Shown here: piece after piece, positions 1-6,421 of the stretch | How the letters are laid out: each line of letters begins with the position of its first letter | Numbering within the stretch: position 1 is the first letter of the stretch | DNA from: Acidobacteriota bacterium | GTDB lineage: Bacteria; Acidobacteriota; Terriglobia; Terriglobales; Acidobacteriaceae | Assembly (NCBI GenBank): GCA_021780095.1 | Contig: JAJXZK010000465.1 | Location: 1 to 13,961, forward strand | Length of the DNA stretch: 13,961 bases | Reading direction: 5' to 3' | The notes under the pieces: generated by a model | What the model was told of the DNA's origin: nothing | The model's input: only the letters and a program-made list of their open reading frames with translations | Databases searched by the model: none | Made by a program: the position numbers and the translations under genes

Positions 1-2
1 GC

Positions 3-1292
3 GGTCGTAACGCCAGGTTGGTCGACACCGGAGGCGTCTTGCCTTCCGATCAGGAGTTTATTCCGGCGGAAATTTTTCGCCAGGCCAAGGTTGCATTCGA
101 TGAAGCCGCCGCCGTGGTGATGGTGGTGGACGGGCGTACGGAGTTAGCTGCGCCCGACATGGAACTGGCACGTCTGCTGATGCGCCTGGGAAAGCCCCTG
201 ATACTGGCCGTGAACAAGATGGATGTCGACGCGCTGCTGCCGCAGGCGGAAAATTACCGACGCCTTGGCTTTAAGGAAATGATCCCGGTGTCCGCTGAGC
301 ATGGCACTGGCATCGGCGATCTGCTCGATGCCATGTTTGCGGTCCTGCCCGTGGACGATTTTGCTCCGGACGTCGAGGGAGTGGAACTCGAGCCTGCGGA
401 AAAAGGCGAGATCGAAGAGCCATCACCGGGGGAGGAAGAAGAAATTCCTTCCATTCCCGCCAAAGCTCCGGATGAAGTAAACGTCGCCATCATCGGCAGG
501 CCCAACGTTGGCAAAAGTACGCTGTTAAACGCGCTCACCGGCAAAGCCCGCGCCATCGTTTCGCCGATCGCCGGGACGACGCGCGATGCCGTGGACGAAC
601 TTGTCGAGCGCGACGGTCAGAAATTCCGCTTTATCGATACCGCGGGGATCCGCCGCAAAGGCAAGACGCACGAGATGGCAGAGAAGCTCTCCGTGCTGAT
701 GGCGCGGAAGCATCTGGAAGCGGCAGACGTATCGCTGCTGGTGGTCGATGCCACGGCGGGTGTGTTGGCGGCGGATGCCACCATTGGCGGCTACGCGCAT
801 GAAAGCGGCCGATCGATGGTGATCGTGGTGAACAAGTGGGACCTGGTCACGTCCAAACGGACGGATAGCAAGCCTCCCGCGGACAAAAAGGTCTTCGAAG
901 AACAATTGCGATATCACTTGAAATTTTTGTCCCATATTCCGGTAGTGTTTGTTTCCGCGGCGGAGGGGCAAAATATCGATCAGGTTTTTGCCACCGTGGT
1001 TCGAGTGGCCGCGGAACGCCACAAGCGGGTAGGAACCGGTCAGATGAATCGCTTCCTGGATCGTGTGGACTTTGAGCGCGCCCCGGTGCCGATGTCGAGA
1101 CGCATGCGCATCCTATATATGACGCAGGCGGGAGTGGCGCCGCCGACGTTTGTCCTGTTTACCGATCGCGATGTAAAACTGCATTTTTCGTACGAGCGTT
1201 TCCTCGAAAACCAGATTCGCGAAGCCTTCGGTTTTGAGGGCTCTCCCATCCGCTTCAAGATTCGCGCGCGCAAGCCGCGATCGCAGCGCTGA
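3..1292 (+). CDS. der: Ribosome-assembly GTPase Der (EngA), 5' end cut by window
   Basis: Der is a tandem-GTPase that binds the 50S subunit and is needed for late ribosome assembly. The reading frame is open from the left edge and begins inside the first G domain: the first visible residues run GRNARLVDTGG, the G3 (DxxG) region, so the first P-loop lies outside the window and the TTG at 18 is not the start. The first domain then shows G4 NKMD (213-224) and G5 SAEHG. The second G domain has a complete set: P-loop GRPNVGKS (495-518), DTAGI (636-650), NKWD (831-842) and SAA. A C-terminal KH-like domain follows (about 1035-1270), ending in a basic tail. An unusually acidic linker (369-476, about 14 Asp/Glu in 36 residues) separates the two GTPase domains. 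Two G domains plus KH-like domain is diagnostic of Der, so identity is very secure. Confidence 0.96.
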   Translation, partial: GRNARLVDTGGVLPSDQEFIPAEIFRQAKVAFDEAAAVVMVVDGRTELAAPDMELARLLMRLGKPLILAVNKMDVDALLPQAENYRRLGFKEMIPVSAEHGTGIGDLLDAMFAVLPVDDFAPDVEGVELEPAEKGEIEEPSPGEEEEIPSIPAKAPDEVNVAIIGRPNVGKSTLLNALTGKARAIVSPIAGTTRDAVDELVERDGQKFRFIDTAGIRRKGKTHEMAEKLSVLMARKHLEAADVSLLVVDATAGVLAADATIGGYAHESGRSMVIVVNKWDLVTSKRTDSKPPADKKVFEEQLRYHLKFLSHIPVVFVSAAEGQNIDQVFATVVRVAAERHKRVGTGQMNRFLDRVDFERAPVPMSRRMRILYMTQAGVAPPTFVLFTDRDVKLHFSYERFLENQIREAFGFEGSPIRFKIRARKPRSQR

Positions 1293-1317
1293 CGTTCATC
1301 GCCCCGCGCGAATGAAA

Positions 1318-1335
1318 GGCAAAGTTTTCTTTGCC
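1318..1335 (+). terminator. Perfect stem-loop just after der, possible weak terminator
   Basis: GGCAAAG, a TTTT loop, then CTTTGCC form an uninterrupted 7-bp stem 25 bases after the der stop codon. There is no run of T after the stem (next bases are CACGG), so it is not a classical intrinsic terminator. It could protect the der mRNA 3' end, act with a termination factor, or be a processing site. The hairpin is seen directly; the role is a guess. Confidence 0.35.
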
Positions 1336-1411
1336 CACGGAGCGTTAATCGCCCAGGATATTCACATGATGCAAGATCATGGAAAGCACTGGATTTGCTA
1401 TCCTGAGCATT

Positions 1412-2473
1412 ATGCCAGACAAGAAGACACTCTTAAGCCAACCAATCCAGCACATTGACATCAAGCAGCATGACGTACGCTCCCTAGTCGACGCCATGCA
1501 GGCCATGGCCTACTCTTCGCGCGACCTGGCGCGTGCTGCCGAGATTTATGAGCGCATGCTCCGCGACCAGGAATGCGGCGTGATCGTGTGCCTGGCGGGT
1601 TCGTTGATCAGTGCTGGACTCAAGCAAATTTTCGTCGACCTGGTGCGCAACAACATGGTGGACGCCATCGTATCGACGGGCGCCAACATCGTCGATCAGG
1701 ATTTCTTTGAGGCGCTCGGCTTTCGCCACTACATTGCCAGCGACGAATTCAAGTCCGGCACGCAGGACGGTGTGCTGCGCGAGTTGATGATCGATCGCAT
1801 CTACGACACCTTCATTGATGAGGACGAACTACGCATCTGCGACGAAACCACGCAGAAAATCGCTGACTCCCTTCCCCTCCGCCCCCATAGTTCGCGCGAA
1901 TTTATCCGCGCCATGGGCGCCTACCTGCAGAAGGAAGGAAAAACACCGGCAAAAGGCGGTGCCGACTCCATCGTTCTGGCTGCATACGAGAAAGATGTTC
2001 CCATTTTCTGTCCGGCGTTCAGCGACTGCTCGGCCGGGTTCGGCCTGGTCGCCCATCAACATGCACGCCAGGATAAGCCCAAGGTTTCCATCGATTCCGT
2101 AAAGGATTTTTACGAGCTGACGCAATTGAAGATCGCCAACCCTACGACAGGGCTGTTGATGATTGGCGGAGGAGTGCCAAAGAACTTCGCGCAGGATATT
2201 GTCGTAGCAGCCGACGTTTTGGGCGCCGATGCTCCTATGCACAAGTACGCCGTCCAGATCACCGTGGCGGATGTGCGGGATGGCGCGCTTTCCTCCAGCA
2301 CGCTGAAAGAAGCCAGTTCCTGGGGAAAAGTCGATACGACATTCGAACAGATGGTCTATAGCGAAGCCACGCTGGCCTTGCCGCTCGTCGCTGGCTACGC
2401 CTACCACAAGCGCGCTTTCGCGGACCGCAAAGAGCGCCGCTGGGCTCGTCTGCTGGAACCCGTGACGGCGTAA
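1412..2473 (+). CDS. speY: Deoxyhypusine-synthase-like protein (SpeY family)
   Basis: A member of the deoxyhypusine synthase (DHS) family, NAD-dependent enzymes that move the aminobutyl group of spermidine onto a lysine of eIF5A in eukaryotes and archaea. Bacteria have no eIF5A, so the bacterial acceptor is probably a small amine, giving homospermidine or a related polyamine; this is inference. Visible family landmarks, numbered from the ATG at 1412 (353 aa): STGANIVDQD (88-97), PIFCPAFSDCSAG (197-209, the NAD/spermidine-site segment), GGGVPKNF (252-259) and SWGK (303-306), whose Lys306 aligns with the catalytic lysine of human DHS. In GGGVPKNF the His-His of eukaryotic DHS (GGGxxKHH) is replaced by Asn-Phe. 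An in-frame ATG at 1379 would add 11 residues; I prefer 1412 because MPDKKTLLSQPI resembles a normal family N-terminus. Neither start has a good Shine-Dalgarno. The gene is 119 bp after der; no polyamine gene is adjacent. Confidence 0.85.
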   Translation: MPDKKTLLSQPIQHIDIKQHDVRSLVDAMQAMAYSSRDLARAAEIYERMLRDQECGVIVCLAGSLISAGLKQIFVDLVRNNMVDAIVSTGANIVDQDFFEALGFRHYIASDEFKSGTQDGVLRELMIDRIYDTFIDEDELRICDETTQKIADSLPLRPHSSREFIRAMGAYLQKEGKTPAKGGADSIVLAAYEKDVPIFCPAFSDCSAGFGLVAHQHARQDKPKVSIDSVKDFYELTQLKIANPTTGLLMIGGGVPKNFAQDIVVAADVLGADAPMHKYAVQITVADVRDGALSSSTLKEASSWGKVDTTFEQMVYSEATLALPLVAGYAYHKRAFADRKERRWARLLEPVTA

Positions 2474-2526
2474 GATGGCAGCAACAAGGTGGCCTGCGCA
2501 GCTCGCCGCTGTGACCTGGACAATCG

Positions 2527-3153
2527 TTGAACGCATCCGAAAAAACTCGACGCACGCTGGCAGTGGCGCTCTTTCTTGCCATCGCCGCCACTGCGTGGAT
2601 GATGCTGCACGAGGCGCAGCACTCGGTCAGCGGGGCCTCGCAACAGGATTTGATTTCCGATCCCGGATATCAGCACGCCCAGCGGCTGAAAGTCGCTGCT
2701 GCGCGCGCAGCCATGGACGTGCTGGGAATGGCAGCCGCGGACAAGCAGGATCCCGGCGCGATCGAGCAATACAAAACAGACTACCGCCTGCAAAGAATGC
2801 AGATTCAGGCCGACTCCGAAGGTTTGGAGCGATGGGGCGCGAAGGATCGCCGCCGCCAGGGATTGTTGCTTGAAATCCGCGCCAGTTTGGTGGAGTTCAA
2901 GGCGGCACTGGACCAGGCCACGGGCGGCTCCGCCGACCCCGGCAACCTGGGGAAGGTTCCTCTTTTGCCGGCGCTCAATCGCGCCGAGAGAGGCTTCAGC
3001 AACTACGCCGCCAGCCTGACGGGGCCATCGCAACCAAAGGCGACGCATTATTTGTTGGCCGCTCCGGTATTGCTCTGGTGGCTGCTGATCCTTCTGCTGG
3101 TTGAGGCGGCAATCCTTGCCTGGGTGGCGTTCGGGGCGTCATCGCCTCGGTAA
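2527..3153 (+). CDS. Unrecognised protein with N- and C-terminal membrane segments
   Basis: I do not recognise the family. The 208-residue product begins with a short basic stretch and a hydrophobic helix (about residues 10-27, ending WMML), continues with about 145 mostly helical, charged residues rich in Ala, Arg, Glu and Gln (about 50-165), and finishes with a long Leu/Trp-rich membrane segment (about 177-203). A periplasmic helical domain held between two membrane anchors is the simplest reading; the first helix could instead be a signal peptide. The start is uncertain: an in-frame TGA at 2512 leaves TTG at 2527 as the first usable codon, with a weak TGGA 6-7 bases upstream; GTG at 2563 is an alternative. 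It follows the speY-like gene by 53 bp on the same strand and converges on the channel gene, with only 41 bp between their stops. Sensory or structural roles are possible; nothing in the sequence decides. Confidence 0.6.
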   Translation: MNASEKTRRTLAVALFLAIAATAWMMLHEAQHSVSGASQQDLISDPGYQHAQRLKVAAARAAMDVLGMAAADKQDPGAIEQYKTDYRLQRMQIQADSEGLERWGAKDRRRQGLLLEIRASLVEFKAALDQATGGSADPGNLGKVPLLPALNRAERGFSNYAASLTGPSQPKATHYLLAAPVLLWWLLILLLVEAAILAWVAFGASSPR

Positions 3154-3194
3154 ACGATCTCAAGCCCTTTTTCGCAGTCGCGCTATCCGACCCT

Positions 3195-4370
3195 CTAGAA
3201 AGAGTGGCTTTCGTCAATCGCAGCTTTGTTGACAGCGAAGCTTTTCCGTTGATCGGCGGACAGAAGAGAAGCTTCTGTTTGTGAGCGCAGCCCCGTAATC
3301 TGGGTCCAATTGCTGCGTTTACCGGGCTTGGGATAAAAGGGCGGGAGCTCCTGCATCAGCAGTCGCCCCAGCTGAAACGCCTCCGGCTCGTACATCGCAC
3401 GCAATTCCCGCAGCCGCTGCACGGAAGCGTCTCCGACGCACAGCTTGAAACCCGCGTTGGCCAGCTGTTCGCAGATGCTCTCCAGGCTGGTGTCAGGCAG
3501 GCGGTCCTGTCCGGAGTGCCCGTCTTTCAGTCCAAAAATATGCGCCAGATCGAGGACAGCATGCCGTGCCATCACAAACGTCAGCTGCGCCTGTCGGGCT
3601 GCATCGCCCTCGACGGTAGCGATCAACACAGCGCAAGTGTCCAGCATCGCGACCAGGGCAGAAAGCCAGCTTTGATTGTCATGCTGAGAGCGAAAAAAAC
3701 ACAGTTGCGGATAGGAGATGTGACTCTCCAGTAACTCTGCGCTCCAGCGTTCCCATTCCACCAGTAAAGTCTGCAGCGCCAACTCGCCCGTAGATCCAGA
3801 GTGGCGACGCAGCAGCTCCAGCGCTGTGGGTGGAGAGCCGGCGCGGGCATCCAGCAGAATGATACTGACTTCCCGCCGCGAGAAGGCGCCGTACAGCACC
3901 GGTAAATAGCCGATGACACCGGCAACGAATGCCAGCCCCATGCCGCCTTCCAGCGCCACCAGAATTCGAGTCGGCACCGAGAGCGGCACCACGTCGCCAA
4001 GGCCCAGGGTAAATAGGGTTGTTCCGCTGACATACAGATCCGTCTCCCATTTGCCAACTGAATGCGCATCGGAAAATGGCGAACCGATCCCATGGAACAG
4101 TAGGCCAAAACAGAAAATCAGCCCGATTGCCCAAATCACGACCAGCATCAGTAGCGACAGCGGACCAAAGTAGCTTAGAAAGCTTTCTCGCCGATTGGTC
4201 TGCCGCAATTTGCCGGCGATGGAGCGCCAGCGGGTCCACATCGCGGTCATCACGATTCGCGACACGCGAAATCGGCCGCTTGCCCGGCGGGGCAGAATGA
4301 TCGTCTGAAACGCGTCCAGCAGGACCTCCGCCAAGCATAGCAAACCGAGGGTGAGGGTCAGTAAGCGCAT
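3195..4370 (-). CDS. Potassium channel-like membrane protein with long C-terminal domain
   Basis: A 391-residue ion-channel protein of the two-transmembrane pore (Ion_trans_2) type. An N-terminal hydrophobic helix (about residues 2-25) is followed by a basic stretch (28-62), an outer helix (about 69-93), a pore loop with selectivity filter TLGLGD (121-126, within GTTLFTLGLGDVVPLS) and an inner helix (about 136-160, glycine-rich AFVAGVIGY). The canonical filter is TVGYGD; Leu at the Tyr position also occurs in the second pore of animal K2P channels, so K+ selectivity is plausible but not proven. About 230 residues follow (165-391), helical and rich in Trp, Leu and His (for example WERWSAELLESHISYPQLCF, about 206-225). 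I see no GxGxxG nucleotide-binding signature of an RCK domain, so the gating domain is of another type. The gene stands alone on the minus strand, divergent from the DUF2905-like gene and convergent with 2527-3153. No convincing Shine-Dalgarno precedes the ATG. Confidence 0.85.
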   Translation of the reverse strand: MRLLTLTLGLLCLAEVLLDAFQTIILPRRASGRFRVSRIVMTAMWTRWRSIAGKLRQTNRRESFLSYFGPLSLLMLVVIWAIGLIFCFGLLFHGIGSPFSDAHSVGKWETDLYVSGTTLFTLGLGDVVPLSVPTRILVALEGGMGLAFVAGVIGYLPVLYGAFSRREVSIILLDARAGSPPTALELLRRHSGSTGELALQTLLVEWERWSAELLESHISYPQLCFFRSQHDNQSWLSALVAMLDTCAVLIATVEGDAARQAQLTFVMARHAVLDLAHIFGLKDGHSGQDRLPDTSLESICEQLANAGFKLCVGDASVQRLRELRAMYEPEAFQLGRLLMQELPPFYPKPGKRSNWTQITGLRSQTEASLLSADQRKSFAVNKAAIDESHSF

Positions 4371-4550
4371 AGAAGTTACTGCACAGATTCAATCACGACT
4401 GGGTTCAGGGCGCAAAAACTTTGCTAAACCCGCAGCGCCACGGTGGCTTGGATCAATACGCTTCTTCTCAGCTGCGACCGAATCGTGCTCAAGATCACAA
4501 TGGCTGCGAATCTGGTATATGCGGCTCGACAATCGCCTACACTGGACAGA
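4371..4550. other. 180-bp divergent non-coding region, channel / DUF2905-like gene
   Basis: This is the longest non-coding stretch in the window. It must hold start signals for both the minus-strand channel gene and the plus-strand small membrane protein. I found no convincing paired -35/-10 elements, no inverted repeat and no RNA gene. Frames open through it have no family character. Confidence 0.5.
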
Positions 4551-4775
4551 ATGCAGGGACTGGGACGGTTGCTGATCTATGCCGGCGTTTTCATTGTCAT
4601 TCTGGGCGTGTGTGTGTTGCTCGCGCAAAAGCTAGGTTTGCCGCTCGGCCGCTTGCCAGGCGACATTACTTGGAAGGGCAAGCATACTTCCATCTATTTC
4701 CCATTGGCGACCTGCCTGCTGCTCAGTGTGATTCTCTCGCTGGTTCTGTATGTTCTGAATTACCTTCGCCGTTAA
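4551..4775 (+). CDS. Small DUF2905-like inner-membrane protein
   Basis: A 74-residue protein with two membrane helices (about residues 5-23 and 47-70) joined by a short loop carrying GLPLGRLPGDITWKGKHTSI. The central L-G-R-L-P-G-D-I segment followed by a second helix beginning YFPLATCLLLS is the pattern of the DUF2905 family, whose members are about 70 residues and have no assigned function. The frame stays open back to an ATG at 4443, but the extra 36 residues lack family character; the ATG at 4551 is preceded by GGA (TGGACAGA) and gives the usual family length. It is 180 bp from the divergent channel gene and 147 bp before xseA. Bacteria often keep this gene near tRNA or DNA-repair genes, which gives no clear functional lead here. 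Confidence 0.8.
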   Translation: MQGLGRLLIYAGVFIVILGVCVLLAQKLGLPLGRLPGDITWKGKHTSIYFPLATCLLLSVILSLVLYVLNYLRR

Positions 4776-4812
4776 CGATCGATAGGCTGGGCGGGATGCG
4801 GACCGCACGACC

Positions 4813-4841
4813 TGAGCACAGCTTTGGCGCGATGCTAGACT
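4813..4841 (+). promoter_or_regulatory. Candidate sigma-70-type promoter for xseA-glmM
   Basis: TGAGCA (4813-4818) and TAGACT (4836-4841) are separated by exactly 17 bp, and the -10 element is preceded by TGC, the extended -10 pattern. The -35 match is poor (3 of 6) and the -10 is 4 of 6. It lies about 80 bp upstream of the xseA ATG in the only non-coding stretch before the xseA-glmM pair. Offered as a candidate only. Confidence 0.28.
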
Positions 4842-4922
4842 CATCGTTGCGATACTTGGAGATCCGCGTCACGGTTCGACCAATCACAAATCGCAGGTAC
4901 AAACTCGCTTGAGAGTCCCCGC

Positions 4923-6401
4923 ATGAGTCCGTCATACAAGCCGCCGTGGGAAAAACCGCTCAGCAGTTCGCAGCAGCCGGGCAATTCTGCCGCCGCGCGC
5001 CCGCAGATGGACCTGCTGTTCCCAGCGAACTCTTCGTCATCCGATGCCATCGATTTCGTCCGGCCGCCGTGGAAAGTCCACCAGCTTGTCTTCGAGATCC
5101 GTGGCCACGTCGAGAAAGAGTATCGTGATTTGCGCGTCGAGGGTGAGATTTCAAACCTGCGCCAGGCCTCCTCCGGCCACGTCTACTTCACCTTGAAAGA
5201 CGACCAGAGCCAATTGCCCGTGGTATTGTTTCGCGGCAAAGCCCGATTGCTGAAGTTCACGCCAAAAGACGGCCTGGAAGTCCAGGTGCGCGGCGGCATC
5301 TCCGTCTACGAGGATCGCGGCCAATTACAGCTCGTCGCGGAATCCCTGGAGCCGCGCGGCAAGGGATCGTTACAGGTTGCATTCGAGCAGCTGTACGCAT
5401 TGCTGAAAGAAGAAGGGCTATTCGAGTCCGAACGGAAACGTCCGCTTCCCTTGTACCCGCGCACCATTGGCGTCATTACGTCGTCGAAAGGCGCTGTGAT
5501 ACACGACATTCTCCACGTATTGGCGCGCCGCCATTCGCGTGCCCATGTCGTCTTGTACCCCGTGGCTGTCCAGGGTGAAGCGGCGGCCAGTGACGTGGTC
5601 GAAGCTCTGGCCTGGTTCCAGAAATATCCCTGCGTGGATGTGCTCATCGTGGCTCGTGGCGGCGGATCGCCGGAGGACCTGGCGGCCTTCAACAGCGAAG
5701 GCGTAGCGCGGGCAATGGCTTCATCGGCAATCCCCGTAGTTTCCGCCGTTGGCCACGAGACAGACTTTACCATTGCCGATTTTGTAGCCGATCTGCGCGC
5801 TCCCACGCCGTCCGCCGCCGCCGAGATGATTACAGACGCGCAATATCGGGTGGAAGACTATTTGGAATTGTTGGCGGCGCGATTGGAACGGGCCGTCCGG
5901 TATCAGCGGATGCGAGCGCGAGAACGATTTGCACAATTGAATGCTTCCGCCGTGTTTGCCGGGGTGCAGCATGGCTTAGCGCGCCGCCAACAGCGCGTCG
6001 ACGAATTGCGCTTTCGCCTCGAGGCCTCTTGGGAAAAGACCTACTCTGCCGTTGGCCGACGCCTCGATATGGCGCAAGCCAACTTGATGCGCCAGGATGT
6101 ACGCCGCCAAATGAAGCTTCACGCGGAGCGCCTAAGCTCACTTCAGACCGGATTAGGGCGCGCTTGGCGTGCCTATTCTGAAGGCTGCCGCACTCGATCC
6201 AGCCGCGCTGCCGACCGGCTTGAAGCGCTGTCACCGCTCGCCGTGCTGGATCGCGGTTACGCGTTGGTGTATGACGGCAGTGGCGCTCTCATCAAGACAG
6301 CGAAAAGCTTGCATCGAGGCGACGCTTTGCATCTGCGGTTTGCCCAGGGTCAAGCGGATGCAACCGTGGTCGATGTGACGCCAAATCCAAAAAGCACTTA
6401 G
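4923..6401 (+). CDS. xseA: Exodeoxyribonuclease VII large subunit
   Basis: The catalytic large subunit of exonuclease VII, which with several small XseB subunits degrades single-stranded DNA from both ends in repair and recombination. In the 492-residue product an N-terminal OB-fold DNA-binding domain spans about 50-145, with the family pattern EGEISNLRQASSGHVYFTLK (73-92). The nuclease domain follows: GVITSSKGAVIHDI (183-196), ARGGGSPEDL (244-253), SAVGHETDFTIADFVAD (274-290) and RAPTPSAAAE (292-301), all hallmarks. The rest is an arginine-rich helical region (about 305-440), the likely coiled coil that binds XseB, and a C-terminal segment with LDRGYALV. An N-terminal extension of about 45 residues, rich in Ser, Pro and Gln, precedes the OB-fold and has no counterpart in E. 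coli XseA; a start at the ATG at 5007 would remove 28 of them. No xseB is next to it, so the partner must lie elsewhere. Confidence 0.95.
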   Translation: MSPSYKPPWEKPLSSSQQPGNSAAARPQMDLLFPANSSSSDAIDFVRPPWKVHQLVFEIRGHVEKEYRDLRVEGEISNLRQASSGHVYFTLKDDQSQLPVVLFRGKARLLKFTPKDGLEVQVRGGISVYEDRGQLQLVAESLEPRGKGSLQVAFEQLYALLKEEGLFESERKRPLPLYPRTIGVITSSKGAVIHDILHVLARRHSRAHVVLYPVAVQGEAAASDVVEALAWFQKYPCVDVLIVARGGGSPEDLAAFNSEGVARAMASSAIPVVSAVGHETDFTIADFVADLRAPTPSAAAEMITDAQYRVEDYLELLAARLERAVRYQRMRARERFAQLNASAVFAGVQHGLARRQQRVDELRFRLEASWEKTYSAVGRRLDMAQANLMRQDVRRQMKLHAERLSSLQTGLGRAWRAYSEGCRTRSSRAADRLEALSPLAVLDRGYALVYDGSGALIKTAKSLHRGDALHLRFAQGQADATVVDVTPNPKST

Positions 6402-6411
6402 GCGAGAACTG

Positions 6412-6418
6412 AAAGGAG
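6412..6418 (+). promoter_or_regulatory. Strong ribosome binding site of glmM
   Basis: AAAGGAG ends 3 bases before the glmM ATG at 6422 and lies in the 20-bp gap after the xseA stop. It is the only near-consensus Shine-Dalgarno in the window and fixes the glmM start. The close spacing to xseA suggests one transcript with independent translation initiation. Confidence 0.75.
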
Positions 6419-6421
6419 ACG

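Noticed and set aside
18..20. TTG as the start of Der
   Set aside because: The frame is open to the left edge and the protein begins within the G3 motif of the first GTPase domain, so the gene is truncated by the window.
1379..1411. Upstream ATG for the DHS-like gene (adds 11 residues)
   Set aside because: Neither start has a clear Shine-Dalgarno, but the residues from 1412 look like the family N-terminus. Not fully excluded.
1829..2536. 235-residue minus-strand frame opposite the DHS-like gene
   Set aside because: Antisense shadow of a gene with recognised motifs; no family pattern of its own.
2475..2873. 132-residue plus-strand frame starting right after the DHS-like stop
   Set aside because: Arg/Ala/Gly/Ser-rich, no hydrophobic or motif pattern, and it overlaps the 2527-3153 frame, which has two clear membrane segments.
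4536..4550. Promoter with TACACT as -10 just before the DUF2905-like gene
   Set aside because: No -35 match at 16-18 bp spacing and it lies too close to the start codon.
4421..4912. 163-residue plus-strand frame over the DUF2905-like gene
   Set aside because: Competes with a frame matching a known small membrane-protein family; its own composition is shadow-like.
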